A DNA stretch of 64,000 bases from Diplocloster hominis. GTDB taxonomy: Bacteria > Bacillota > Clostridia > Lachnospirales > Lachnospiraceae. Position numbers and translations under genes: made by a program. Below, piece by piece: positions 42,829-52,976 of this stretch. Position 1 is the stretch's first letter. The number at the start of each line of letters is the position of its first letter. The notes beneath the pieces are model-generated. The model had not been told where the DNA came from. It made no database searches and was given only the letters and a program-made list of their open reading frames with translations. Where the stretch lies: NCBI RefSeq assembly GCF_032380655.1, contig NZ_JAWDIY010000008.1, positions 62,001 to 126,000 of the forward strand. Reading direction: 5' to 3'.

Positions 42829-45423
42829 ATGAGTAAAAGTCCGGGAGCAGGAACCGCCCGACAAAGGACCGCCCGGCAAAGGGCAGAAGAGCTGGTCCGA
42901 TTGATGACGTTTAAGGAGAAAACCGCCCAGCTCAGGTGTGAGTTTGTACAGGACATAATCGATGGACATGGAAACTATACAGGAAAGGACCGGATTGGGC
43001 CGGAAGGGATTGGCGGACTGGCCTTTGAGCGGGTTCGTATGAATTACAGCGTACAGCAGGAGGTTCAAATGATCAACGAAGTGACGGACGAGATCCGGAA
43101 GAATTCCCGGATGGGTATTCCGCCGCTGATCCATGCGGAGACACTGCATGGATTATGCCTGAAGGGCGCAGTCTCCTTTCCGCAGTCTATCGGGATGGCA
43201 GCTACATGGGATGTGGAAATGATGGAAGAAGCATCAGCTGTCATCGCGCGGGAATGCCGGGCCAGAGGGATACGCCAGGCACTGTCTCCCTGTGTGGATA
43301 TTGCCAGGGATTTGAGATGGGGAAGGGTGGAGGAAACCTATGGGGAAGATCCCTGCCTGGTTTCCCGGATGGCAGTTGCCTACTGCAGAAGTTTTGAAAA
43401 GGAGGGGGTAATCACAACTCCGAAAGCCTTTGTGGCTAACAGCGGTGAGGGAGGCCGTGACTCTGCCCCTGTATATTACAGTGAAAGATTATTGAAAAGT
43501 GTATTTTTTAAACCCTACCGGGAATGTATCGCAAAAGCGGGCTCCAGATCAGTCATGGTCTCCTACAACACCCTGGACAGCGTACCGTGCGGACTGAACC
43601 AATGGCTGATCAAAGATATGCTGCGTGGGTATATGGGCTTTGACGGCTTTGTGGTAACGGACTACGGTATGATGGAAAAGGCGCGGAATCTGTTAAAGAT
43701 CTCGGATGATTTAACCGTTATAGCAGCAAAAGCGGTCAAAGCCGGAGTCAATCGGGAGCTGCCGGACCAGGGCGGATACACGAAGCTTGAGGAGGCTCTT
43801 GGCAGAGGATTGATTACAGAGGAAGAGATCGATGCTCTTGTACTGGATATTCTAAAAGCGAAATTTGAAATCGGCCTGTTTGACGGGGACCTATTCTGTG
43901 ATCCGGACTGTGCGGCTGCAATAGCGGACTGTGAAAAGCACAGGGAAACAGCGTACCGGGCTGCCCAAAAGAGCCTGGTATTACTCAGGAACGACGGGGT
44001 ACTGCCGCTTAAATCACAAAAAATCGCGCTTACCGGCACGCTGGCGGTCCATCCCAGATTGGGGGGATATTCCACATGGGACATCGAAGTTCCCTCCCTG
44101 GCTGATCTGCTGACGGAGGCGGATTATATCGATACCGGTGTATGCAGCAATGACGCGTTTTACATAGTTGAGAATCCTTATGTATTCTCCCTGGATGACC
44201 AGGGCCGCTGTCCCGGCTGGAAGGGTATCTATAAGGATAATAAGGAATTCAGCTTTGGTCCCAAACTGATCCGGTATGACGATAAAATCTTGTTTGACTG
44301 GAGCAGTCAGCCGGTTGACCAGCACCCGGATTTTGAGGTGGGCAAAGGCTTCTCCGTGGAGTGGAGAGGATTTCTTAGCCCGGCAGAAAGCGGCAATTAT
44401 ACCTTTTGCATCGAAGCCAATGGAGGAGTGCGCCTGGAGATCGATGCCCAGATGCTGATCGACCGCTTCCAGGATACAGTTACCGACAGGCAGACGGCCT
44501 GCTGCTATCTGGAAAAGGGAAAGACCTATCCGGTGGTGATCGGCTTCAGCACTTCGGGCTCCAATCCGAAAATATCATTCTCCTGGGATTACGTCGCCGG
44601 TAAAGCTCCCTCTGAACCGGATTATGCCCGGATGTTCAGTGGATATGACACCTGTATCTACGCGGTCGGGGTAACAGAAGGCGAGGGGAGCGACAGAGCG
44701 AACCTGGATCTGCCCCAGACAGCCCAAAGGCTGATCACGGATCTGGCGGATGCGGGCAAGAAGGTGGTGGTAATCATCTATGCGGGCAGCGCGGTGACGA
44801 TGTCAGGATGGATTGACCGTGTAAGTGCTGTACTTTATGCCTGGTATCCGGGACAGGAAGGCAGCAGGGCTTTGGCGGATGTCCTGAGGGGAAACTATAA
44901 TCCGGCGGGACGGCTGCCGATCTCGTTCCCGGAACAGATCGCCCAGGTCCCGATTCATTATGACAGTGAACCCCGGGGCAGAAACAGCGGGTATCATGAC
45001 CTGAGTGACCAGCCGTTATTTGAGTTTGGCTATGGATTGAGTTATACCGCATTTTCCTATGGAGAGTTAACCCTGTCTTCCCGGAACATTTCAGCAGGGG
45101 AGACCTGTACCGCGCGGATAACGGTTACGAACACCGGCGCCTGCGATGGGGAAGAAGTAGTCCAGCTCTATATTCATGACTTATACTCCAGTGTGACGGT
45201 TCCGGAACGTAAGCTTCAGGATTTTCAGCGGATTTTCCTGAAGAGAGGAGAAGCAAAGGAGCTTGTATTTGTCATCACGCCAGAGATGCTGAGCCTGTTA
45301 GATGAGCAGCTGCATGAAGTGGTGGAGGCGGGAGACTTCGAGATCCTGATCGGCAGCTCCAGCAGGGATATCAGGCAGAGAGCGGTTCTGACTGTGAGTG
45401 AATCTGACAAGCCGATGGGATAA
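42829..45423 (+). CDS. GH3 beta-glycosidase with inserted PA14 domain
   Basis: 864 residues, no signal peptide. N-terminal GH3 barrel (RMGIPPLIHAETLHGLC; nucleophile Asp in GFVVTDYGM near 278), GH3 C-terminal sandwich interrupted by a PA14 domain at about 487-595 (FSVEWRGFLSPAESGNYTFCIEANGGVRLEID), the sandwich resuming at YAVGVTEGEGSDRANL, then a fibronectin III-like domain (EEVVQLYIHDLYSSVTVPERKLQDFQRI). GH3-PA14 enzymes are mostly beta-glucosidases or beta-xylosidases with a modified substrate pocket. Codons near the N terminus repeat TARQR twice in tandem. Probably releases terminal sugars from imported fragments in the cytoplasm. Confidence 0.92.
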   Translation: MSKSPGAGTARQRTARQRAEELVRLMTFKEKTAQLRCEFVQDIIDGHGNYTGKDRIGPEGIGGLAFERVRMNYSVQQEVQMINEVTDEIRKNSRMGIPPLIHAETLHGLCLKGAVSFPQSIGMAATWDVEMMEEASAVIARECRARGIRQALSPCVDIARDLRWGRVEETYGEDPCLVSRMAVAYCRSFEKEGVITTPKAFVANSGEGGRDSAPVYYSERLLKSVFFKPYRECIAKAGSRSVMVSYNTLDSVPCGLNQWLIKDMLRGYMGFDGFVVTDYGMMEKARNLLKISDDLTVIAAKAVKAGVNRELPDQGGYTKLEEALGRGLITEEEIDALVLDILKAKFEIGLFDGDLFCDPDCAAAIADCEKHRETAYRAAQKSLVLLRNDGVLPLKSQKIALTGTLAVHPRLGGYSTWDIEVPSLADLLTEADYIDTGVCSNDAFYIVENPYVFSLDDQGRCPGWKGIYKDNKEFSFGPKLIRYDDKILFDWSSQPVDQHPDFEVGKGFSVEWRGFLSPAESGNYTFCIEANGGVRLEIDAQMLIDRFQDTVTDRQTACCYLEKGKTYPVVIGFSTSGSNPKISFSWDYVAGKAPSEPDYARMFSGYDTCIYAVGVTEGEGSDRANLDLPQTAQRLITDLADAGKKVVVIIYAGSAVTMSGWIDRVSAVLYAWYPGQEGSRALADVLRGNYNPAGRLPISFPEQIAQVPIHYDSEPRGRNSGYHDLSDQPLFEFGYGLSYTAFSYGELTLSSRNISAGETCTARITVTNTGACDGEEVVQLYIHDLYSSVTVPERKLQDFQRIFLKRGEAKELVFVITPEMLSLLDEQLHEVVEAGDFEILIGSSSRDIRQRAVLTVSESDKPMG

Positions 45424-45519
45424 CGGGAACAGGTTATCCGTAAAGACGAATAGAGACATGAAAATAGCAAAAATGGAAAGGCATAAATCCGGAGAGTGAA
45501 ATCAGGGAGGATGTTCATA

Positions 45520-48500
45520 ATGAACAGTTTAAAGAAAGAAAATATAAAAATACCGACATATGTGCCCGCAGAGGCATTGGAGCTGCCGATGTTTTTTGAG
45601 AACAAGCCATATCAGGGTGCTTCGGGAAAACTCTATCCGCTTCCTTTTTCGGACAGCATAAACGATGAAAAAACAGATGTGGAATATGAAGTCTATACGC
45701 TGGAAAATGAGTATATTAAAGTACAGGTTCTGCCGCAGATAGGCGGCAAAATCTTAAGGGCTTATGACAAAACCGGAAACTATGATTTCGTTTACTATAA
45801 TGAAGTGATCAAACCAGCGCTGGTCGGTCTGGCAGGACCCTGGATCTCCGGCGGTATCGAGTTCAACTGGCCCCAGCATCACCGGCCGACGACTTATATG
45901 CCTCTGGAGGCGGTGGCGGAAGAGGGAAAAGACGGCTCCAAGACCGTCTGGACCGGAGAGATCGAACCATTTCAGCGGATGAAGGGGATGGCCGGTATCA
46001 GCATCGAGCCCGGCAGATCCTATATCAAAGCCAAAATCCGGATCTATAACCGGACCAGCCAGCCGCAGGTATTTATGTGGTGGGCGAACCTGGCCGCTCC
46101 GGCGGGCGATTCCTATCAGACGATATTTCCTCCGGATGTAGAATGGGTCAATGACCATGACCGGCGCGCGGTCATGAGCTGGCCCATAGCCAAGGGGATC
46201 TATGAGACGGCCCGCCCCTATGATTACGGTGAGGGGACTGATCTGTCGGACTATACTGCTATAAAGGTGCCGTCCTCCTTCCTGGTGTCCCAGGGGCAGT
46301 CGGACATGGATTTCGTGGCGGGCTATGACAGGGAAAAGCAAAAGGGGATCGTTACCGTAGCCGACCATCATATCGCTCCGGGTAAGAAGCTCTGGCACTG
46401 GGGAGCGGGGGAATTCGGCGATATGTGGTGCTCGAATCTGACAGACAAAAACGGCCCGTACATAGAACTGATGACCGGTGTCTATACCGATAACCAGCCT
46501 GATTTTACCTGGATCGGCCCCTATGAAACCAGGTATTTTGAACAGATCTGGTATCCGATCCGTGAGATAGGCGATGTTAAAAATGCGACCGCGCACGCTG
46601 CGATCAATGTGGAACAGAAGGGGGACCGATTATTTATCGGTGTCAACACAACGGGAACGTTCGCGGACGCTATGGTGAAGGTAATGTACGGCACGGAAAC
46701 CATATTCGAAGAAAGAGTGGATATGGACCCGGAGACGGCTTACCTCAGATATATTCCGATGAACCACATGGAGTTCAGCAGAATCAGTGCAGCGGTCCTT
46801 TACAGGGAGAGGGAGGAGCTGGTTACATACCGCTTCTGCCCAAAGGGAGTCAGAGAACCCATCTGTGTGCGCAAGCCGGTGCTCCCGGCAGATGAAATAA
46901 ACACGGTGGAAGAATTGTATATCAACGGCCTTCATCTGGAACAGTATAAGCAGCATAATTATGATGCCAGAGATTATTATTTGGAGGGGTTAAGAAGAGA
47001 TCCCGGAGACATCCGCTGCAATACGGCAATGGCCAGACTGGAACTGAAAAATGGGGAATTTGATGCATGTATCCGGCACTGTGACCAGGCGCTTGAACGG
47101 CAGACCATGAGGAACCAGCATCCGGACGATACACAGGCGCTGTACCTTAAGGGGCTGGCGCTTCTGTATCAGGATAAGACGGACCAGGCATACGGCGTGT
47201 TCCATATGGCGGGCTGGGACTACCGGTACCGGAGCGCTTCTTATTTTGAACTGGCAGCGCTCGACTGCCGTGCGGGAAGGTTCGGGGAGGCATTGGAAAA
47301 ATTAGATATTTCCCTGAGTTTAAATGCGGATCATATTAGGGCGATGAACCTTAAGGCTATCCTGTACCGGAAGATGGGAAATACAAAAGAGGCGAAAGAG
47401 CTGTTGGAGGGCATCCAAAGACTGGACCGGCTGGATATGCTGTCCATGCTGGAGTGGAATCGGTCCGTACAGGAGGAGTATCCGGTCGGCCGGATCTTCG
47501 GACATAAGACCGATAATTATCTGGATGCCGCCTTTGAGTATATCCACGCGGGTATGTATGAAGAGGCGCTGCAGGTATTACAGGACGCGCCAAAAGGACA
47601 TCCGATGCCGTATTATGTGATGGCCGGCCTGTATGATAAAATGGGTGAACAGCAGAACATTGCGGGACTTTTGGAGAAAGCGGAAGCGTTGGATACGAAG
47701 TATTGCTTTCCTTCCCGTCTGGAGGAAATGCGGATGCTGGAAGCAGCGGTGAAGCATAATCCCGAAGGGGCCAACGCTTTTTATTATCTCGGCTGTCTGT
47801 TCTATGATAAATTCCGCTATTCGGAAGCGGTAAAGTGCTGGGAGGAATGTGTCAGGATTGATCCAGGCCATGGAAAAGCATACCGGAATCTGGCTCTCGC
47901 CTATTATGACAAACAAAATAATAAAAGAAGCGCCAGACTGTGCATGGAAAAAGCGATGGAATGCCGAAAGAGCGATTCCAGGATTCTTTTCGAATATCAG
48001 CAGCTGTTAAAGAACATGGATGTATCCCCAGAACGGCGTCTGAAGATTTATGAATGTAACAGGGAAAATATGGAGAAACGGGATGACTGTTATCTGGACT
48101 ATATTACGCTGCAGTGCATGACCGGCCAATATGAGGAGGCCATCCGTCTGGCAAAAAACAGACATTTCCATATCTATGAAGGCGGTGAGGGAAAACTGAC
48201 CAAACTTCATGCCTGGCTTCATGTACTGCTGGGCAGACAGCGGAAATGCCAGGGAAGGATTAAGGAGGCAGAAGAAGCCTACCTGGCTGGCGCTCGGATT
48301 CCAAAATCCTATGGGGAAGCGAAAACCTTTTTTAACCAGGAGGCACATCTGTATTACTATTTAGGCTGCCTGTACGAGCAGGAAGGGGAGAGGGAGAAAG
48401 CCGGCGAAGCGTATGAAGAGGCCTCCGGCTATAAAGCCGCTGTATCGGAGATCTCCTTGTTCCGGGCTTTGGCGCTGCAAAAGACCGGGAAGTACAGTGA

Positions 48501-48792
48501 GGCAAAGGCGGTGCTGGACGAAATGATACAGACCGCAAAGGACTGGATCGAACACAAAGAGCGGCGCAGTTATTACGGAGTGGGTTCTCCTTCGCCCATG
48601 CCTTTTGAGAATGATATCGTGAAATCGAACCTGGTGAACGGATACGCGCTGAAAGCATTTGCCTTGTTAGGTTTCGGGGATCAGCCCGGGGCAGACGCCT
48701 GTATGGCTGCGGCAAAGACGTATTGCCCATATGTATGGGAAGGATACCTGTATTCCTGTATCAAAGACGAGATCCTGGAGAGCAAGGAGTGA
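45520..48792 (+). CDS. DUF5107 domain protein with TPR repeats
   Basis: About 1,090 residues from ATG 45520, nine bases after GGGAGG. Residues 1-450 match the DUF5107 type: EVYTLENEYIKVQVLPQIGGKILRAYDK, YNEVIKPALVGLAGPWISGGIEFNWPQHHRPTTYMP (a likely sugar-binding or active-site region of a galactose-mutarotase-like sandwich). Residues about 470-1,080 are tetratricopeptide repeats (YYLEGLRRDPGDIRCNTAMARLELKNGEFD; ANAFYYLGCLFYDKFRYSEAVKCWEECVRIDPG). Such proteins are common in glycan loci of gut bacteria and may act as glycosidases or sugar-modifying enzymes, but the activity is not known to me. No signal peptide. It lies 97 bp after GH3 and 7 bp before the GH28-like gene. Confidence 0.85.
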   Translation: MNSLKKENIKIPTYVPAEALELPMFFENKPYQGASGKLYPLPFSDSINDEKTDVEYEVYTLENEYIKVQVLPQIGGKILRAYDKTGNYDFVYYNEVIKPALVGLAGPWISGGIEFNWPQHHRPTTYMPLEAVAEEGKDGSKTVWTGEIEPFQRMKGMAGISIEPGRSYIKAKIRIYNRTSQPQVFMWWANLAAPAGDSYQTIFPPDVEWVNDHDRRAVMSWPIAKGIYETARPYDYGEGTDLSDYTAIKVPSSFLVSQGQSDMDFVAGYDREKQKGIVTVADHHIAPGKKLWHWGAGEFGDMWCSNLTDKNGPYIELMTGVYTDNQPDFTWIGPYETRYFEQIWYPIREIGDVKNATAHAAINVEQKGDRLFIGVNTTGTFADAMVKVMYGTETIFEERVDMDPETAYLRYIPMNHMEFSRISAAVLYREREELVTYRFCPKGVREPICVRKPVLPADEINTVEELYINGLHLEQYKQHNYDARDYYLEGLRRDPGDIRCNTAMARLELKNGEFDACIRHCDQALERQTMRNQHPDDTQALYLKGLALLYQDKTDQAYGVFHMAGWDYRYRSASYFELAALDCRAGRFGEALEKLDISLSLNADHIRAMNLKAILYRKMGNTKEAKELLEGIQRLDRLDMLSMLEWNRSVQEEYPVGRIFGHKTDNYLDAAFEYIHAGMYEEALQVLQDAPKGHPMPYYVMAGLYDKMGEQQNIAGLLEKAEALDTKYCFPSRLEEMRMLEAAVKHNPEGANAFYYLGCLFYDKFRYSEAVKCWEECVRIDPGHGKAYRNLALAYYDKQNNKRSARLCMEKAMECRKSDSRILFEYQQLLKNMDVSPERRLKIYECNRENMEKRDDCYLDYITLQCMTGQYEEAIRLAKNRHFHIYEGGEGKLTKLHAWLHVLLGRQRKCQGRIKEAEEAYLAGARIPKSYGEAKTFFNQEAHLYYYLGCLYEQEGEREKAGEAYEEASGYKAAVSEISLFRALALQKTGKYSEAKAVLDEMIQTAKDWIEHKERRSYYGVGSPSPMPFENDIVKSNLVNGYALKAFALLGFGDQPGADACMAAAKTYCPYVWEGYLYSCIKDEILESKE

Positions 48793-48799
48793 ATCAGGG

Positions 48800-51121
48800 A
48801 TGACGTATAAAAACAGTATTACTAAACAGCAGCTGCGGGAAGGGAAATCGGATTTGGGCAGTCAGGTCAACAAGTATGAGGTATGGATCAATGGGAATCA
48901 AACGGATATCTATGCATGTGAGCTGCTCTACCCGCCCTATGAACATGCCAAAAAGCTCCCGTACGCCTATTTTGACCTGGACGGCAGTGCGGACATCCGG
49001 GTCCGGGTTCCTTTTGAAATCAGGACAGCCGTTATCCAGCCATACCATAGCGTGCTCAAATACCAAACAGACGGCAGGGAACTGCATTTCCGGATCGATC
49101 ATCCGGCCCAATTGGCGATTACCCTGAATGAAAATCTGGATGAGACCCTGCATCTGTTTGCAAATCCCTGCGAGCCTGAGCCTGCAAAGCGGAAGGAAAA
49201 GGATCTGCTCTATTTTGGCCCCGGCGTCCATGAAGCGGGTGTGATCCGTCTGGAGAGCGGCCAGACGGTTTATCTGGCGGAAGGGGCCATGGTCTACGGC
49301 GAAATCCATGCGGATCATGTGAGGAACCTGCATATCTGCGGAAGGGGGACTTTAAGTGCTGAAAGAATACCCCGGCTGGAGCGGTTTGACAAGCGCTGTG
49401 TGGATATCATTGACTGTGAGGATGTTACCATATCGGGCATTATCATTCATGACTCCCCGACCTGGACGGTCCGGATCATGGGGTGCCGGAGGGTTCAGAT
49501 TTCAAATATAAAAATCTTTGGCTGGAGGGAAAATTCCGACGGAATCGATATCTGCGGTTCCCGGGATGTCCAGGTGGACTCCTGTTTCATACGCAACCGG
49601 GATGACAGCCTGGTTGTAAAGGGATTTGACACAGGCGACGTGGAGCAGGTCCGTTTTACAAACTGCACGATCTGGAATGATTTCGGCCGGCCGATGGAGG
49701 TGGGCTATGAGAACCGGGCGGACAGTATCAGCCATGTCTGTTTTGAAAACATAACGGTGATCCGGTCCCTGTCCGGCTATCCTATTATGGGGATCCATGA
49801 AGGAGACCGGGCCGATATCCATCACATCTATTTCCGGAATATAAGGATCGAGGAGGCCGAAGGGTCCCAGCTGTTTGATCTCAGGATACGTCCTTCCTTC
49901 TGGAATGAAAGCAAAGGGCTGGGGAAAATCCATCACATTTATTTTGAGAACATTCAGTATGTGGGGAAAGAAATAAAGAGCTGTTTCGAAAGATCACGGA
50001 TCCAGGGATACGGGGAGGAGAATACGGTCGGACAGATCTATTTTAAGAACATCGAGGTGCTGGGGAAAAAAATATCTTCCGCCGCCGAGTGCCAACTGGA
50101 CTGTCTGGAGTATACTCATGATATTACTTTCGAATCGGACGGACCGGCGTTACCGATCCCGATCGTGGACAGCAGGATCACGATCCGGTCACGGGAAAGA
50201 CAGCCGAACGGCTATGAGACAATCCTATTCGACGTCATATTAACAAACACGTCGGCTTCGGACAGGGCAGAGGGCCGCATACGGATAGGAATATGGCCCG
50301 ACACTCTGGCAGATCAGGAGGAAACATACACGGCATTCCGGCTGGCCCCGCTTCAGCAGACATCCTGTACCTATGTGAGGACACTCCGTCCGAACCGGTA
50401 CGTGGCATGTGTCCATTCGGACTATTTTGGATTCCGCCGGGCAGAGTGCCTGTTTGATGTGGAGTTACATTTGACAGAGCTTGAGCAATACCATCAGCAA
50501 TATCATGAGACCGCTCTGGCCGGTGTTCCTGTAATTCCGGTGTATCACAACAAAGAAAAGGCGGCTGAAGTACGGCTGGCCCGCTATAAGGATCAGCTGG
50601 TGATCGAAGCCGTGGTGGCGGACGATGCCGGCAGCGGCGTGCAGGGGACGCCCATTGAAAAAAGAAATTTCCAGGTACAGAACAGACCGTATCTGCATTC
50701 CGGCGTCGAATTATTCGTGGCGGATATGCCGGAGATATCGGCCGGGGATATGATGTTCCTCATTCCTGAGACAATGTATGCCCAGGCTCCCTCCTTTGTG
50801 GCGGGAGAGGAGGGGGTGTGCGCGGCGCCGGAAATCCGGAACATCCTGGAAGTCACCATGGTGTTTCACAACCAGCCTAAAGTGAAACATTTGATCAGGA
50901 GAGAACTCCCGGAAACGAAGAGTATCCGGGGACAGGCGGCCCGCACCTATTCTGCGGTGATCCCCTTCGGGGAACTGCAGATCCGGGAAGGAAAGTTTCT
51001 GCTGGAGATGCTGTTTCATACGGTTCTTCCGGGGACAGGGGATTATGTCGCGGTGCCGATGTTCGGCTCTCTAAAGCCGGATGAATGTGTGCAGATGTAT
51101 GGAACGGTGAATGGCGGTTAA
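48800..51121 (+). CDS. GH28-like beta-helix hydrolase with C-terminal CBM9-like domain
   Basis: About 773 residues from ATG 48800, 7 bp after the previous stop. N-terminal sandwich (about 1-110), then right-handed beta-helix with GH28-style motifs: TVYLAEGAMVYGEIHADHVRNL, WRENSDGIDICGS (NxD) and FIRNRDDSLVVKG (DD); the GHG and RIK motifs of true polygalacturonases are not evident, so the substrate may differ. Residues about 610-765 (KAAEVRLARYKDQLVIEAVVADD ... YLHSGVELFVADMPEI) resemble a CBM9-type domain. No signal peptide, so probably intracellular. With GH3 and LplA-type transport it suggests use of a plant-wall glycan such as a pectic or beta-linked oligosaccharide. Confidence 0.85.
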   Translation: MTYKNSITKQQLREGKSDLGSQVNKYEVWINGNQTDIYACELLYPPYEHAKKLPYAYFDLDGSADIRVRVPFEIRTAVIQPYHSVLKYQTDGRELHFRIDHPAQLAITLNENLDETLHLFANPCEPEPAKRKEKDLLYFGPGVHEAGVIRLESGQTVYLAEGAMVYGEIHADHVRNLHICGRGTLSAERIPRLERFDKRCVDIIDCEDVTISGIIIHDSPTWTVRIMGCRRVQISNIKIFGWRENSDGIDICGSRDVQVDSCFIRNRDDSLVVKGFDTGDVEQVRFTNCTIWNDFGRPMEVGYENRADSISHVCFENITVIRSLSGYPIMGIHEGDRADIHHIYFRNIRIEEAEGSQLFDLRIRPSFWNESKGLGKIHHIYFENIQYVGKEIKSCFERSRIQGYGEENTVGQIYFKNIEVLGKKISSAAECQLDCLEYTHDITFESDGPALPIPIVDSRITIRSRERQPNGYETILFDVILTNTSASDRAEGRIRIGIWPDTLADQEETYTAFRLAPLQQTSCTYVRTLRPNRYVACVHSDYFGFRRAECLFDVELHLTELEQYHQQYHETALAGVPVIPVYHNKEKAAEVRLARYKDQLVIEAVVADDAGSGVQGTPIEKRNFQVQNRPYLHSGVELFVADMPEISAGDMMFLIPETMYAQAPSFVAGEEGVCAAPEIRNILEVTMVFHNQPKVKHLIRRELPETKSIRGQAARTYSAVIPFGELQIREGKFLLEMLFHTVLPGTGDYVAVPMFGSLKPDECVQMYGTVNGG

Positions 51122-51145
51122 TGGGATGCCATTTCCTTTAGGGTG

Positions 51146-51176
51146 AAAAGCACCAGGCCGGGGGCCTGGTGCTTTT
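51146..51176 (+). terminator. Strong terminator ending locus C
   Basis: AAAAGCACCAGGCC/GGCCTGGTGCTTTTT with a 3-base loop. It may also serve the convergent WYL gene because A-tracts flank it on the left. Confidence 0.88.
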
Positions 51177-51219
51177 TCGCCGGTGCTTTTTCAATAGAAA
51201 AGCGCTATATCGAACTGTA

Positions 51220-52194
51220 TCATAAATGAGACCGGTTATCTTCCGATAGGCTGTTTCCGCGCGGCTGATCGTATATGGCGGCTATCTCATGTATTCTGCG
51301 CTTCATTTCCGTACGGATAGGTAACGGCTCCAAACACTCGCATTTATCCCCAAAACTGAATAGAATATTGTAGTAGTAATCGTTCTCTATGAATGGAAAG
51401 CTGACCATGTAATGCTCATCGCCATCTGGCGAAAAGTGTTCATAAGTGCAAAAATCCAGTAACCGGTCCATGACAGATTTGTGAATACGGAGTTTGATTT
51501 TTGTTTGCATCGTTTCCAAATTTTCCGAAAAATCTAAAGTCGGTTTCGGACAATCCCGTGGTGTAAAAGTTTCCTCCTGTAATTGCAGGTTGGACATGCG
51601 GGATATTCGGAATAAGCGAAAATCATTTCTTTTATGACAATACCCCTGCAAATACCAATGACTGCTTTTCAATACAAGCTGATACGGCTCGGCTGTTCGT
51701 GCGGTTTTATTGCCGTGGTGGGCTACATATTCAAAGGAAAGCAGCCTTCTTTCCTGCAAAGCCTGCCTGATAAATTCTAAATATAACTGTATATCCGTGC
51801 TGCCTGTCCACGGACTTAAATCTATGTATATCTGATTTACTTTTAGTTCAATGTCTTTTGCTCTGTCGGCGGGGATAAAACTCCGGACTTTCGCAAGCGC
51901 GTGTACCAATTCATCCCCCCGTACCATGTTGGAAAGACTGGAAAGCCCCATCAGGAGAGCGGAAAGGTCAGCAGTTGAAAAAACATTTTTATCCAACTTG
52001 TAATTCGGCATGATTTCAAAGCCGCCGCCCACTCCCGATGTCCCGTGAACAGGAATACCCGCCATGTTAATAGCATCTATGTCACGGTAGATGGTACGGG
52101 GGGATACTTCAAACAGATCTGCTAACTCCTGTGCGCCGATACGCTTTTTATCAAGGAGTATCATAATAATACTGACAAGTCTGTCTACTTTCAT
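51220..52194 (-). CDS. HTH-WYL transcriptional regulator (YafY type)
   Basis: About 324 residues from ATG 52194 after AAAGGCGG. N-terminal HTH_11 (KRIGAQELADLFEVSPRTIYRDIDAINMAGIPV) and Gly-rich wing (GTSGVGGGFEIMPNYKLD), then a WYL domain (LLSFEYVAHHGNKTARTAEPYQLVLKSSHWYLQGYCHKRNDFRLFRISRM) and C-terminal WCX-like extension. Such proteins are ligand- or DNA-responsive regulators. It is divergent from the DJ-1/PfpI gene across a 105-bp gap, so it likely controls that gene and itself. Confidence 0.92.
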   Translation of the reverse strand: MKVDRLVSIIMILLDKKRIGAQELADLFEVSPRTIYRDIDAINMAGIPVHGTSGVGGGFEIMPNYKLDKNVFSTADLSALLMGLSSLSNMVRGDELVHALAKVRSFIPADRAKDIELKVNQIYIDLSPWTGSTDIQLYLEFIRQALQERRLLSFEYVAHHGNKTARTAEPYQLVLKSSHWYLQGYCHKRNDFRLFRISRMSNLQLQEETFTPRDCPKPTLDFSENLETMQTKIKLRIHKSVMDRLLDFCTYEHFSPDGDEHYMVSFPFIENDYYYNILFSFGDKCECLEPLPIRTEMKRRIHEIAAIYDQPRGNSLSEDNRSHL

Positions 52195-52299
52195 AAATAG
52201 CCGCCTTTCCATTCAGATTATGGCCATACTGTTGTCAACAATTAATGATAAAATAAAAAAGGAAACAAATCAATAAAACAATGAAAATGGAGGAAATTT

Positions 52300-52926
52300 A
52301 TGTTTACTGTCTATATTTATGTTCTTGATACATTAGCCGACTGGGAACTGGGTCATGTGATCCCGGAGCTGAATTCCGGCCGGTTTTTCAAAAAGGGCGC
52401 GCAGCGTGTATCGCTCAAAACAGTCAGCGATTCCAAAGAGCCTGTCCATACAATGGGCGGGCTGACCATAGTACCCGACTGCTTAATTGAAGATATCGTT
52501 GTGAGTGAAACAAGCGGGCTGCTGTTACCGGGCGCTAATACATGGAACGACCCAAAACATGGCGCCATCATTGAAAAAGCAGGAGAATTCCTTTCCTCAG
52601 GAGCTTTGGTGTGCGCAATCTGCGGGGCGACCGCTTTACTTGCCAACTTTGGGCTATTGGATCAGCGGCCGCATACCAGCAATGGCCCGGGATTTCTTGA
52701 AATGGTTTCTCCTGGTTATAAAGGACAAAGTTTTTATATAGACAAACCTTCTGTCGCGGATCACAACCTTATAACAGCAAGTTCCACCGGAGGTTTGTTG
52801 TGGGCGAAACAAATTATTGAGTATTTAGGTGTTTTTCAATCGGACACACTGGAAGCCTGGTATGAATATTTCAGCACCGGTGCGCCAAAACATTTCTTTG
52901 CCCTCATGAAAACTTTACCCTCATGA
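52300..52926 (+). CDS. DJ-1/PfpI family protein
   Basis: 208 residues, ATG preceded by GGAGG. Class I glutamine amidotransferase-like fold: VYIYVLDTLADWELGHVIPEL, LLLPGANTWND and the nucleophile elbow VCAICGATALLA (Cys near 109). Members act as deglycase, hydrolase, chaperone or stress proteins; the exact role is unknown. Divergent WYL regulator suggests inducible expression. The C terminus is changed by a 17-bp tandem duplication at 52904-52937 that creates an early stop; without it the chain would end about four residues later (LPSGDDN). Confidence 0.9.
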   Translation: MFTVYIYVLDTLADWELGHVIPELNSGRFFKKGAQRVSLKTVSDSKEPVHTMGGLTIVPDCLIEDIVVSETSGLLLPGANTWNDPKHGAIIEKAGEFLSSGALVCAICGATALLANFGLLDQRPHTSNGPGFLEMVSPGYKGQSFYIDKPSVADHNLITASSTGGLLWAKQIIEYLGVFQSDTLEAWYEYFSTGAPKHFFALMKTLPS

Positions 52927-52937
52927 AAACTTTGCCG
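52904..52937 (+). repeat. 17-bp tandem duplication at the DJ-1 gene end
   Basis: TCATGAAAACTTTACCC (52904-52920) is followed by TCATGAAAACTTTGCCG (52921-52937), 15 of 17 matching; the stop codon TGA (52924-52926) arises in the second copy. Confidence 0.8.
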
Positions 52938-52976
52938 TCTGGGGATGACAACTGATACGCCTGCAGCTGGGATAGA

